Shown here piece after piece: positions 6,832 through 15,250 of a DNA stretch of 42,311 nucleotides (position 1 is the stretch's first letter; every line of letters starts with the position of its first letter). The translations under genes were made by a program, and so were the position numbers. The DNA is taken from NCBI GenBank assembly GCA_010206265.1, contig VIQV01000021.1, positions 1-42,311 on the forward strand. Reading direction: 5' to 3'. This stretch comes from Lachnospiraceae bacterium MD329 (GTDB lineage: Bacteria; Bacillota; Clostridia; UBA1381). The notes beneath the pieces are model-generated. The model did no database searches, was not told where the DNA came from, and saw nothing but the letters and a program-made list of their open reading frames with translations.

Positions 6832-7260
6832 ATGAAATTGACAAAGAAAATACAAGATATTATGGATGAACGTTTTGGACATGATACTTTGATAGGACTA
6901 GCAACAATCGACGATAATATTCCAAATGTAAGGGCTGTTAATGCATATTACGAGAATGGAGCATTTTATGTAATTACATATGGTTTATCAAACAAAATGA
7001 AACAACTGGAGAAGAATTCCAATATTGGAATTTGTGGAGATTGGTTTACCGCACATGGAAAGGGTGTAAATTTAGGTTGGTTTTGCAAGGAAGAAAATAA
7101 AGACATTGCAGATAAACTAAAAAAAGCTTTTAATGAATGGATTGATAATGGTCACAATAACTTTGATGATAAAAACACAATTATTTTATGTATTCAATTG
7201 ACGGACGGCACCCTTTTTTCACATGGAACCAGATATGACATAGATTTTACTGTCAGCTGA
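6832..7260 (+). CDS. Pyridoxamine-5'-phosphate-oxidase-fold flavin/heme-binding protein
   Basis: This 142-residue split-barrel protein has the usual pattern: LIGLATIDDNIPNVRAVN (first two strands), FYVITYGLSNKMKQLEKN (FMN phosphate region) and a C-terminal strand ending in FSHGTRYDIDF. The fold binds FMN or F420 or heme. Family members of this size are mostly uncharacterised reductases, not true PdxH. GAGAGGA precedes the ATG. The neighbouring minus-strand pyridoxal kinase tempts a vitamin B6 link, but the strand and promoter differ, so I do not claim one. Confidence 0.78.
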   Translation: MKLTKKIQDIMDERFGHDTLIGLATIDDNIPNVRAVNAYYENGAFYVITYGLSNKMKQLEKNSNIGICGDWFTAHGKGVNLGWFCKEENKDIADKLKKAFNEWIDNGHNNFDDKNTIILCIQLTDGTLFSHGTRYDIDFTVS

Positions 7261-7310
7261 TTTCAATAGCTTCTAATTTATTGATTAGAGTAGTGGGAGA
7301 GTAGGGAATG

Positions 7311-7328
7311 AATGTTATATATAACATT
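7311..7328. promoter_or_regulatory. 18-bp perfect palindrome, possible operator
   Basis: AATGTTATA (7311-7319) and TATAACATT (7320-7328) are exact complements with no loop, which fits a dimeric regulator site. It lies 12 bp upstream of the -35 of a promoter at 7340-7367. No regulator can be assigned. Confidence 0.35.
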
Positions 7329-7339
7329 TCAAAAATAGG

Positions 7340-7367
7340 TTGTCAATTTGCGGAGATTTGCTATAAT
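7340..7367 (+). promoter_or_regulatory. Promoter upstream of a non-coding stretch
   Basis: TTGTCA (7340-7345), 16 bp, TATAAT (7362-7367), with TGC before the -10. The predicted transcript starts near 7374 and meets a strong terminator about 140 bp later without a convincing gene. Confidence 0.55.
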
Positions 7368-7373
7368 TAAAGT

Positions 7374-7518
7374 AAAAATAGGCGTGTATTTACATAAAAT
7401 TCGAATAAAAAAGTTAAGAGCAACAAAGAACACGCCGAGTGGTAATGCGGCTGATTTTAGTATAAGAGGAACGAAGGAAATGCAAAAAGAGAGATACATC
7501 TGTATCTCTCTTTTTTTG
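7374..7518 (+). ncRNA. Candidate short transcript without a convincing ORF
   Basis: This segment runs from a good promoter to a perfect terminator. It contains GGCGTGT (7381-7387) paired with ACACGCC (7430-7436), then GCCGAGTGGTAATG, a motif also seen at 4093-4106. A frame through it reads into the terminator and the convergent gene, so it is unlikely to be a real protein. It could be a small RNA or the leader of a deleted gene. Confidence 0.35.
7488..7518. terminator. Bidirectional terminator between convergent units
   Basis: AGAGAGATAC (7488-7497) and GTATCTCTCT (7502-7511) form a perfect stem with a 4-base loop. It has T residues to the right and A residues to the left, so it can serve the plus-strand transcript and the minus-strand kinase gene. 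Confidence 0.85.
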
Positions 7519-7523
7519 ACTAA

Positions 7524-8354
7524 TTACATATTCATAAGTGACGGCAAGCATTCTTCAAATCTGACGCCGTACCAGTGTTCTTTCTCGTGACCGACAGTAT
7601 GTTTTATACAATCAACGGTAAAATCAACTGCAATTTTAATTGCTTTGCTCATATTAGGTTCTTTTACCAGAGCTCCTGCAAGAGTACTTGAAAAAACATC
7701 ACCTGTACTGTGAAAATATCCGGGGATATTATCACTGAAATATGAAAAAAATTCACCCGTCTTACTGTTATATGACATAACCCCCTGAGAATAATCATTA
7801 AAGCTGACGCCTGTCAGAACTACTATTTTTGAACCTATTTCGGACAAGCGTATAAGCATATTTTTTATAAATTCCTCGTCGTATCCGCTTTCAACATATT
7901 CTTCGCCGAGAAGAAGAGCAGCCTCGGTAAGATTGGGTAATATGACATCTGCTTTTTTACATAAGTTTTTCATTTCCAGAGCAAATGCCTCATTAAATCC
8001 TGCATAAAATTTCCCTTTATCACCCATAACAGGATCGACTATTAATAAATTATCGTCAGTTTTAAAGGTATCAAAAAAATCTGAAACTATTTTTATTTGT
8101 TCGAATGAACCGAGATACCCTGTATACACTGCGTCTAAATTTAAATTTATGCTGTTCCAATGCGCTGCTATGTTGGGGATATCCGAGGTTAAGTCACGGT
8201 ATGTATAGCCTGTAAATCCGCCTGTATGTGTAGACAGTACGGCAGTGGGAATACAGCACGCTTCAATTCCCATAGCAGATATTATAGGCAGTGCCACGGT
8301 AAGAGAACACTTGCCGAAACAAGATATATCCTGAATTGAAACAATTCTTTTCAT
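7524..8354 (-). CDS. pdxK: Pyridoxal/pyridoxamine kinase
   Basis: The 276 residues fit a ribokinase-like PdxK/PdxY enzyme that phosphorylates B6 vitamers with ATP. The N-terminal ISCFGKCSLTVALPIISAMG and STHTGGFTGYTYRDLT are the substrate-binding start of this family. DPVMGDKGKFY lies near 105-115, and the C-terminal STGDVFSSTLAGAL contains the GxGD-type catalytic region with its Asp. It has its own promoter at 8398-8426 and a shared bidirectional terminator, so it appears to be monocistronic. The symbol is by family; the PdxK and PdxY subtypes are not resolved. Confidence 0.88.
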   Translation of the reverse strand: MKRIVSIQDISCFGKCSLTVALPIISAMGIEACCIPTAVLSTHTGGFTGYTYRDLTSDIPNIAAHWNSINLNLDAVYTGYLGSFEQIKIVSDFFDTFKTDDNLLIVDPVMGDKGKFYAGFNEAFALEMKNLCKKADVILPNLTEAALLLGEEYVESGYDEEFIKNMLIRLSEIGSKIVVLTGVSFNDYSQGVMSYNSKTGEFFSYFSDNIPGYFHSTGDVFSSTLAGALVKEPNMSKAIKIAVDFTVDCIKHTVGHEKEHWYGVRFEECLPSLMNM

Positions 8355-8397
8355 AATTGTATCCGTTAATCCTTTCTGTTAATAATACACGCTTATA

Positions 8398-8426
8398 ATT
8401 TTATACTATTTTGTTGGTAATGTCAA
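8398..8426 (-). promoter_or_regulatory. Promoter of the pyridoxal kinase gene
   Basis: On the minus strand TTGACA (8426-8421), 17 bp, TAAAAT (8403-8398). The leader to ATG 8354 is about 37 nt. Confidence 0.65.
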
Positions 8427-8496
8427 CAAAAGTCAGCAGTATTATATATTTATTTGGAGAATGTTGGGATTTTTGTGTTTTATCCTAATGTTTTAC

Positions 8497-8525
8497 TTGA
8501 ATTTTTGATTAAAATAGGGTAAAAT
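8497..8525 (+). promoter_or_regulatory. Promoter of the DUF896-asnA-asnS operon
   Basis: TTGAAT (8497-8502), 17 bp, TAAAAT (8520-8525). The leader to the TTG start at 8560 is only about 28 nt, which leaves no room for a T-box. Confidence 0.6.
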
Positions 8526-8559
8526 AGAAATAGTGATATTTTCTTTGGGAGGTAATCTT

Positions 8560-8736
8560 TTGAAAAGAGAGAAAATTGACAGAATAAACGAACTTGCCAA
8601 AAAGGCAAAAACAGTGGGGCTGACGGACGAGGAGATAGCAGAACGTGAGCTTTTACGCAGGGAATATCTTGACGCTGTACGAGCTAATTTTAAACGTACG
8701 CTTGACAGCATTGAAATAACGGACAAAGGAGAATAA
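8560..8736 (+). CDS. DUF896/UPF0291 (YnzC-like) small protein
   Basis: The 58 residues beginning MKREKIDRINELAKKAKTVG, followed by LTDEEIAERELLRREYLDAV, are the DUF896 signature of short helical-hairpin cytoplasmic proteins of unknown biochemistry. Starting at TTG 8560 puts GGGAGG (8548-8553) at good spacing and removes non-family N-terminal residues that would come from GTG 8533. asnA begins 2 bp after its stop, so the two are surely co-transcribed. Confidence 0.85.
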   Translation: MKREKIDRINELAKKAKTVGLTDEEIAERELLRREYLDAVRANFKRTLDSIEITDKGE

Positions 8737-8738
8737 AA

Positions 8739-9746
8739 ATGTCACTTGTAATTCCGAAAAATTATAATTCAAATTTAGACGGACGGGAAACGGAAAGAGC
8801 CATTAAATTTATTAAGGATACTTTTCAGCACGAAATGATTGCGGCACTAAATCTGCAAAGAATATCGGCACCGCTATTTGTACGTCCTGAAACAGGTCTT
8901 AATGATAATCTGAACGGAGTGGAACGTCCTGTCAGCTTTGACGCGCCTTGCATAGGCGGAGCAAATCTGGAAATAGTACATTCGCTTGCAAAGTGGAAAC
9001 GTATGACGCTGGGACGATACGGCTTTAACGCAGGTGAAGGACTGTACACCGATATGAACGCTATCCGCCGTGACGAGGAGGTAGACAACCTTCATTCAAT
9101 GTATGTTGACCAGTGGGACTGGGAGGCTGTAATAAAAAAGGCTGACAGAACAGAGCAAACACTTAAAAGCTATGTACAGCGCATTTATGCCGCAATGAAA
9201 TCCACTCAGAGCAGAGTTTGTCAGAAATACAGCGGAATAAAGAATAATTTTCCTGAGGAAATTACATTTGTGACAACTCAGGAATTGGAAGATATGTATC
9301 CCGATCTTGACCCTAAGGAAAGAGAAAATGTACTTTTGCGTGAAAAGAAGGCAGTATTTCTTATGCAGATAGGAAAGGAACTTAAATCGGGTCAAAAACA
9401 CGACGGGCGAGCACCGGATTATGACGACTGGGAGCTTAACGGAGATATACTTCTGTATTATCCGCTTATGGATATTGCGTATGAGCTTTCAAGTATGGGT
9501 ATCCGTGTTGACGAGGATTCGCTTGCAGCTCAGATAAAAGCTGCGGGTTGTGAGGACAGACTGGAACTTGAGTTCCATAAAAAACTTTTAAATAAAGAGC
9601 TGCCTTATACAATCGGCGGTGGTATCGGTCAGTCGAGATTGTGTATGTTTATGCTTGGAAAAGCTCATATTGGTGAGGTTCAGTCGTCTGTATGGCCTGA
9701 CGAAATGAGAAAAGAATGTGCAGAAAACGGCATAAAACTTTTGTAA
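8739..9746 (+). CDS. asnA: Aspartate-ammonia ligase (asparagine synthetase A)
   Basis: This enzyme makes asparagine from aspartate, ammonia and ATP in the cytoplasm. At 335 residues it has the usual AsnA length. The family stretches are clear: RISAPLFVRPETGLNDNLNG (cut at 20), RPVSFD, VVHSLAKWKR-like IVHSLAKWKRMTLGRYGF, MNAIRRDEEVDNLHSMYVDQ, and the C-terminal GGGIGQSRLCMFMLGKAHIG of the class-II-synthetase-like core. AAAGGAG precedes the ATG. It lies between DUF896 and asnS, which links asparagine synthesis to its tRNA charging in one unit. Confidence 0.96.
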   Translation: MSLVIPKNYNSNLDGRETERAIKFIKDTFQHEMIAALNLQRISAPLFVRPETGLNDNLNGVERPVSFDAPCIGGANLEIVHSLAKWKRMTLGRYGFNAGEGLYTDMNAIRRDEEVDNLHSMYVDQWDWEAVIKKADRTEQTLKSYVQRIYAAMKSTQSRVCQKYSGIKNNFPEEITFVTTQELEDMYPDLDPKERENVLLREKKAVFLMQIGKELKSGQKHDGRAPDYDDWELNGDILLYYPLMDIAYELSSMGIRVDEDSLAAQIKAAGCEDRLELEFHKKLLNKELPYTIGGGIGQSRLCMFMLGKAHIGEVQSSVWPDEMRKECAENGIKLL

Positions 9747-9767
9747 AGAAAGGATAAATCATTAGTT

Positions 9768-11171
9768 ATGAAAACAGTTGTAAAGAGCCTGTACCGCTCC
9801 GAAAGTGAGTACAGCGATAAGGAAGTAACAGTATCAGGCTGGGTAAGAAGTATCCGTATTTCGAAGAATTTCGGATTTATTGAGCTTAATGACGGTAGTT
9901 TTTTTAAGAACTTACAGATAGTCATTGAATCTGATAAGCTTGATAATTTTGCGGAACTGTCAAAGTTGAATGTAGGTTCGGCAGTTACAGCGACAGGAAT
10001 ACTCGTACTTACTCCCGACGCGAAACAGCCGTTTGAGCTGAAAGCGGTAAACGTAGATGTGGACGGAGCTTCAACGCCCGACTATCCGCTGCAGAAGAAA
10101 AGACATAGTTTTGAATATTTAAGAACGATTGCACATCTGCGCCCGCGTACAAACACATTTTCGGCAGTGTTCAGAATACGTTCAATGGTTGCTTATGCAT
10201 TGCACCAGTTTTTTCAGGAACGCGGATTTGTGTATGTGCATACGCCGATAATAACAGGAAGTGACTGTGAAGGCGCGGGTGAAATGTTTCAGGTAACAAC
10301 TTTGGATTTAAACAATCTTCCTAAAACAGAGGACGGCAAAGTTGATTATTCAAAGGACTTTTTCGGAAAACAGACAAATCTTACTGTAAGCGGACAGCTT
10401 AACGTGGAAACTTACTGTATGGCATTGCGTAATGTGTATACTTTTGGTCCGACGTTCCGTGCTGAAAATTCAAATACTGCGCGTCACGCGGCAGAATTCT
10501 GGATGATTGAGCCTGAAATGGCATTTGCCGACCTTCAGGACGATATGGAGCTTGCGGAGGCTATGCTTAAATATATTATAAGCTACTGTCTGGAAAACGC
10601 TCCTGAGGAAATGCAGTTCTTTAATCAGTTTGTTGATAAGGGACTTCTTGAAAGACTGAATAATGTTGTAAACAGTGATTTTGCTCAGGTTACTTATTCC
10701 GAGGCGGTTCGTATACTTGAAGAGGATTTAAAAGCAGGTAAGGTTAAGTTTGATTATCCTGTCGAGTGGGGCTGTGATTTGCAGACGGAACACGAAAGAT
10801 ACCTTACAGAACAGGTGTTTAAGCGTCCGCTGTTTGTAACTGATTATCCAAAGGAAATCAAGGCATTTTATATGAAACTGAACGATGATGATAAAACGGT
10901 TGCCGCTATGGATTTACTTGTACCGGGGGTTGGTGAAATCATAGGCGGAAGTCAGCGTGAAGAAAGCTATGATGTACTGGTTAAGCGTATGAAGGAGCTT
11001 GGTCTTGACGAAAAAGACTACGACTTCTATCTTGATTTAAGACGTTACGGAACAAATAAGCACGCAGGTTTCGGACTGGGCTTTGAAAGAGCGGTTATGT
11101 ACATTACGGGAATTTCAAATATACGCGATGTCCTGCCGTTCCCAAGAACAGTGGGTACCGCTGAATTTTAA
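9768..11171 (+). CDS. asnS: Asparaginyl-tRNA synthetase
   Basis: This class II synthetase (467 residues) charges tRNA-Asn. An N-terminal OB-fold anticodon-binding domain lies at about 15-110 ([20 protein letters not shown]). Motif 2 is near 225-250 ([20 protein letters not shown]), and motif 3 is at the C-terminus ([20 protein letters not shown], then PFPRTVG). The gap after asnA is 21 bp, and a terminator follows the stop within 10 bp. Having AsnRS means the organism need not rely only on tRNA-dependent amidation for Asn-tRNA. Confidence 0.97.
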   Translation: MKTVVKSLYRSESEYSDKEVTVSGWVRSIRISKNFGFIELNDGSFFKNLQIVIESDKLDNFAELSKLNVGSAVTATGILVLTPDAKQPFELKAVNVDVDGASTPDYPLQKKRHSFEYLRTIAHLRPRTNTFSAVFRIRSMVAYALHQFFQERGFVYVHTPIITGSDCEGAGEMFQVTTLDLNNLPKTEDGKVDYSKDFFGKQTNLTVSGQLNVETYCMALRNVYTFGPTFRAENSNTARHAAEFWMIEPEMAFADLQDDMELAEAMLKYIISYCLENAPEEMQFFNQFVDKGLLERLNNVVNSDFAQVTYSEAVRILEEDLKAGKVKFDYPVEWGCDLQTEHERYLTEQVFKRPLFVTDYPKEIKAFYMKLNDDDKTVAAMDLLVPGVGEIIGGSQREESYDVLVKRMKELGLDEKDYDFYLDLRRYGTNKHAGFGLGFERAVMYITGISNIRDVLPFPRTVGTAEF

Positions 11172-11177
11172 AACAAT

Positions 11178-11206
11178 AAAAACGGCATTTACTGATGCCG
11201 TTTTTC
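11178..11206 (+). terminator. Terminator of the asnA-asnS operon
   Basis: AAAACGGCAT (11179-11188) and ATGCCGTTTT (11195-11204) pair perfectly around a 6-base loop, followed by T and then C. Placement right after the asnS stop supports it. Confidence 0.85.
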
Positions 11207-11230
11207 AATATTTTCTGAGGAGTTGTAGAT

Positions 11231-12055
11231 ATGAGTTTTTTATATATTGTACTTGGAGTGCTTGTGGTTTTCCTGACTTTTAAGTTCGTAGGAACGGCGG
11301 CAGGATTTATAGTTGTAGGTCTGATAACACTTTATGGAATATATCGTTTTATACCGGCTTATTATGTGTTAAAAGGAAATAAGGCATATGCCGCAGGCGA
11401 TGACGAGGAATCGTGCAGATGGTATAAAAAGGCATATGATACAGGAAGAACAAAGGTTGAGATAAAAACGTCATATGCATATATACTTATGCGCACGGGT
11501 AATGCGGACGAGGCAGAGCGTGTGCTTGATACGATTATCAGAGTGCGCGGACTTGACCCAAAAAAGAAAAATCTTGCAAAGCAGCAGCGCTGTATGGTTT
11601 ATTACAGACAGGGGCGTTTAGAAGAGGCGCTTGAAGAGGTTTACGAGCTTTATAATAACGGTTACAAAACCTCGAATGTTTATTCTATGCTCGGTTATTT
11701 CAAACAGCTTAACAATGACCCGATTGATGAAATTCTCGCTATATGCGAGGAAGCATACGACTATGACGACGAAAACAGAGATATTCAGGATAATCTGTCG
11801 ATATGCTACTATAAGCTGGGACGTTACGAGGACGCCGAACGTGTTTCTGACAAGCTGATGGAAAAGAATACGCAGTTTGTAGAGGGCTGCTATCACGGCG
11901 CGCAGATAGCACTGAAGACAGGAAAGACCGATAAGGCGCGTAAATATCTTGAAATGCTTGCAGACTGCAAGCGTTCAAAAATGACAACTATAACAGAAGA
12001 ACAGATAGAAAAACTTAAAGCTGAGGTAAACGATAATGAAAACACCGCTTGCTGA
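11231..12055 (+). CDS. Membrane-anchored tetratricopeptide-repeat protein
   Basis: Two hydrophobic segments fill residues 1-43 (LYIVLGVLVVFLTF and AAGFIVVGLITLYGIY). About 200 residues of TPR-like helix pairs follow: GNKAYAAGDDEESCRWYKKA, MRTGNADEAERVLDTI, YRQGRLEEALEEVYELY, YYKLGRYEDAERVSDKL and LKTGKTDKARKYLEML. The repeats should face the cytoplasm and bind protein partners; the partner is unknown. GAGGAG precedes the ATG. Its last 20 bp overlap rarA, so the two are translationally linked. No clear promoter is seen after the asnS terminator. Confidence 0.8.
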   Translation: MSFLYIVLGVLVVFLTFKFVGTAAGFIVVGLITLYGIYRFIPAYYVLKGNKAYAAGDDEESCRWYKKAYDTGRTKVEIKTSYAYILMRTGNADEAERVLDTIIRVRGLDPKKKNLAKQQRCMVYYRQGRLEEALEEVYELYNNGYKTSNVYSMLGYFKQLNNDPIDEILAICEEAYDYDDENRDIQDNLSICYYKLGRYEDAERVSDKLMEKNTQFVEGCYHGAQIALKTGKTDKARKYLEMLADCKRSKMTTITEEQIEKLKAEVNDNENTAC

Positions 12056-13316
12056 CAGAGTTCGCCCTGTGTCGCTTGATGAAGTTGTAGGACAGCGCCA
12101 TTTGATTGGTGAAGGTAAAATATTAAGGGACATAATAGAAAACGGTGAAGTGCCAAATATGATATTTTACGGTCCGAGCGGAGTAGGCAAGACGACTGTT
12201 GCGAATATTATAGCTGAAAAAACGGGAAAAACGCTGCACCGACTGAATGCAACGACAGCCTCTGTATCGGATATAAAAGGTATAGTTTCAACTCTGGACA
12301 GCTTTCTGGCAATGGACGGCGTACTGCTGTACCTTGACGAAATACAGCACTTTAATAAGAAACAGCAGCAGTCATTGCTGGAGTTTATGGAAAACGGCAA
12401 AATAACGCTTATAGCAAGCACTACCGAAAATCCATATTTTTATGTATATAATGCGGTGCTGTCGCGAAGTGTTGTGTTTGAATTTAAGCCCGTAGACGCA
12501 GGAGATATAGAAGACGCATTAAAACGCGCGGCGGAAGAACTGCAAAAAACAGATTATTCAGGATTTACTCTTGAAGTTTGTGACGAGGCATTTTTGCATA
12601 TGGCTCGCAGTGCAGGAGGTGATGTGCGTAAGGCGCTTAATTCTTTAGAAATTTCACTTCTTGCGGCACACCCTGATAAGAATAAGAAAATCAAGGTTAC
12701 TTTAGAGCTTGCCGAACAGGCGTCGCAGAAAAAGGCAATGCGTTATGACCGTGACGGAGATAGTCATTACGATATTTTAAGCGCGTTTCAGAAGTCAATC
12801 AGAGGCTCAGATCCGGACGCAGCCGTGCATTATCTTGCAAGACTGATTTCGGCAGGCGACCTGCCGAGCATATGCAGACGGCTGCTTGTAATCGCGGCGG
12901 AGGATATAGGTCTGGCGTATCCGCAGGCTGTCACAGTGGTAAAAGCTTGTGTTGACAGTGCAATGCAGCTCGGATTCCCTGAAGCGCGGATACCGCTTAG
13001 CGAGGCGGTTATTCTGCTTGCTACAGCGCCTAAGTCAAATTCGGCTGCTATGGCAATCGACAGAGCAATGAACGACCTTGAAAAAATTGATACGGGAGAA
13101 GTGCCCGAGCATTTAAAGGATTGTCATTACGGCGGAGCTGAATCACTGGGACACGGAACGGAATATAAATATCCACATTCATACCCCGACCACTATGTAA
13201 AGCAGGTGTATTTACCGTCAAATATTGGGGACACTAAATATTATGAGTATGGGGACAATAAAACTGAATTAACAGCAAAACAATATTGGGATAAAATCAA
13301 GAAAGGAAGTAAGTAA
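12036..13316 (+). CDS. rarA: Replication-associated recombination protein A (MgsA/RarA AAA+ ATPase)
   Basis: The 426-residue AAA+ protein has Walker A GPSGVGKTT (residues 46-54), Walker B LYLDEIQHF, sensor-type ASTTENPYF and the RuvB/clamp-loader-like lid. The C-terminal oligomerisation part contains AEDIGLAYPQA and the GTEYKYPHSYPDHYVKQVY stretch diagnostic of RarA. It acts at stalled replication forks with SSB and recombination proteins. The start overlaps the TPR gene by 20 bp, and its TAA shares the A of the nadE ATG. Confidence 0.95.
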   Translation: MKTPLADRVRPVSLDEVVGQRHLIGEGKILRDIIENGEVPNMIFYGPSGVGKTTVANIIAEKTGKTLHRLNATTASVSDIKGIVSTLDSFLAMDGVLLYLDEIQHFNKKQQQSLLEFMENGKITLIASTTENPYFYVYNAVLSRSVVFEFKPVDAGDIEDALKRAAEELQKTDYSGFTLEVCDEAFLHMARSAGGDVRKALNSLEISLLAAHPDKNKKIKVTLELAEQASQKKAMRYDRDGDSHYDILSAFQKSIRGSDPDAAVHYLARLISAGDLPSICRRLLVIAAEDIGLAYPQAVTVVKACVDSAMQLGFPEARIPLSEAVILLATAPKSNSAAMAIDRAMNDLEKIDTGEVPEHLKDCHYGGAESLGHGTEYKYPHSYPDHYVKQVYLPSNIGDTKYYEYGDNKTELTAKQYWDKIKKGSK

Positions 13317-15226
13317 TGAAAGACGGTTTCATTCGCTGCGGCGCGGTTACGACTAATATCCGCGTGGCAGATACGGAATACAATACAAAGAAAATTACAG
13401 AATCAATTTTCTTTGCGGCAAAGAATAAAATAAAGGTTGCAGTTTTTCCTGAACTTTGTGTGACGGGGTATACCTGCGGTGACTTGTTTCTGCAAAAGAC
13501 GCTGATTGACGCCGCGAAGGACAGCCTTATAAAAATCACGAAGGACACTAAAGACCTTGATGTTACGGCAATAGTAGGTCTGCCGTATATGGCCGGAGGC
13601 AAGCTGTATAACTGCGCGGCTGTAATAAACAGGGGACATATAAAAGGGTTAGTGCCAAAACTCAGTATTCCGAATTATGCGGAGTTTTATGAAATGCGTC
13701 ATTTCTGCGAAGGCAGACGCGAGGTGACAACCGTAAATATAAACGGTGACGAAGTTCCTTTCGGAGCGAATATACTTTTTAAAACTGACGTGATGGACAG
13801 TTTTACACTTGCGGTTGAGATATGCGAGGACTTGTGGACAGTATCGCCGCCGTCGTCTGACCACGCTCTTGCAGGAGCAACGGTTATAGCAAATTTGTCG
13901 GCAAGCGATGAGCTTACAGCAAAGGACGAATACCGTGAAATGCTTGTTAAAAGCCAGTCCGCACGTCTTTACTGCGGTTATATTTATGCTGACGCAGGCT
14001 ATGGAGAGTCTTCTACAGACCTTGTATTTTCAGGTGATAATATGGTTGCTGAAAATGGCTCGATACTTGCAAGAAGTAAACGCTTTACAAACGATTGTGT
14101 ATATGCGGAGCTTGATTTGGAAAGAATGGTAGGTGAGAGAAAAAAGAGTAACACCTATCCTGCGGCAAATGATGAAAACTATGCGGTTGTTTATCTTGAA
14201 ATGCAGGAGGAAACCACGGAGCTTACGAGATATGTGGACAAACTGCCGTTTGTTCCGTCCGACAGTAAAAAGCGTGAAAAACGCAGCGAGGAAATATTGT
14301 CAATACAAAGCCTCGGACTGAAAAAGCGTCTGGAGCATACAGGCTCAAAAACGGCGGTTATAGGCGTTAGCGGAGGACTTGATTCAACTCTTGCACTGCT
14401 TGTAACGGCGCGCGCTTTCGACAGTCTTGGACTTGACAGGAAGAATATAATCGCAGTTACAATGCCTTGTTTTGGTACGACTGAACGTACGCATAACAAT
14501 GCCGTTACTTTTGCGGACGCTCTGGGCGTAACGCTCAGGGAGGTAAATATAACCTCTGCGGTGGAAGGTCATTTTAACGACATCGGACACAACGCTGATG
14601 TACGCGACATAACATATGAAAACTCGCAGGCACGTGAACGCACGCAGGTTTTAATGGACATAGCAAATGAAAATGCAGGGCTTGTTATCGGAACGGGAGA
14701 TATGTCGGAGCTTGCGCTCGGCTGGGCGACTTATAACGGCGACCATATGTCGATGTACGGAGTTAATGCAGGAGTGCCGAAAACGCTTATACGCTATCTG
14801 GTTGATTATGAGGCGCACCGTACTGATGACGGCGATTTAAAAGCCACTCTTCTGGATATACTGGAAACGCCTGTAAGTCCTGAGCTTTTACCGCCTGAGG
14901 AGGGTAAAATATCTCAGAAAACGGAAAGTATTGTAGGACCGTATGAACTGCACGATTTTTTCCTGTATCATCTTATCAGATTCGGGTCAGCGCCTTCCAA
15001 GATATTCAGACTGGCGGTTACAGCGTTTAACGGTGAATATGATAACGAAGTTATTTTGGAATGGCTTAAAACCTTTTACAGACGTTTTTTTGCACAGCAG
15101 TTTAAACGTTCCTGTCTGCCTGACGGACCTAAGGTTGGAAGTGTTGCTCTTTCTCCGAGAGGTGATTGGCGTATGCCGTCAGACGCCTCCGCAAGAATTT
15201 GGGCGAAGGAGCTTGAAACGCTTTAG
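13316..15226 (+). CDS. nadE: Glutamine-dependent NAD+ synthetase
   Basis: This 636-residue fusion has an N-terminal nitrilase-type glutaminase and a C-terminal NAD synthetase. The glutaminase triad is visible: Glu in FPELCVTGY, Lys in PKLSIPNYAEFYE and nucleophile Cys170 in EICEDLW. The synthetase has the PP-loop GVSGGLDSTLALL near 345 and GTGDMSELALGWATYNGDHM. It amidates deamido-NAD with ATP and glutamine nitrogen, the last step of NAD synthesis. The start codon overlaps the rarA stop by 1 bp, with AAGGAAG upstream. Confidence 0.96.
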   Translation: MKDGFIRCGAVTTNIRVADTEYNTKKITESIFFAAKNKIKVAVFPELCVTGYTCGDLFLQKTLIDAAKDSLIKITKDTKDLDVTAIVGLPYMAGGKLYNCAAVINRGHIKGLVPKLSIPNYAEFYEMRHFCEGRREVTTVNINGDEVPFGANILFKTDVMDSFTLAVEICEDLWTVSPPSSDHALAGATVIANLSASDELTAKDEYREMLVKSQSARLYCGYIYADAGYGESSTDLVFSGDNMVAENGSILARSKRFTNDCVYAELDLERMVGERKKSNTYPAANDENYAVVYLEMQEETTELTRYVDKLPFVPSDSKKREKRSEEILSIQSLGLKKRLEHTGSKTAVIGVSGGLDSTLALLVTARAFDSLGLDRKNIIAVTMPCFGTTERTHNNAVTFADALGVTLREVNITSAVEGHFNDIGHNADVRDITYENSQARERTQVLMDIANENAGLVIGTGDMSELALGWATYNGDHMSMYGVNAGVPKTLIRYLVDYEAHRTDDGDLKATLLDILETPVSPELLPPEEGKISQKTESIVGPYELHDFFLYHLIRFGSAPSKIFRLAVTAFNGEYDNEVILEWLKTFYRRFFAQQFKRSCLPDGPKVGSVALSPRGDWRMPSDASARIWAKELETL

Positions 15227-15250
15227 TATGCCCTTTTGGGAGTGATTTCA

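Noticed and set aside
7348..7590. Plus-strand ORF of 80 residues
   Set aside because: It begins inside a promoter, runs through a perfect terminator and into the antisense of the kinase gene, and has no ribosome site.
6832..8354. A vitamin B6 salvage cluster of the PNPOx-fold gene plus the pyridoxal kinase
   Set aside because: The genes are convergent with separate promoters, and the PNPOx-fold protein is short and lacks clear PdxH features.
8427..8559. T-box riboswitch before DUF896-asnA-asnS
   Set aside because: The promoter leaves a leader of only about 28 nt and no T-box sequence or specifier stem is present.
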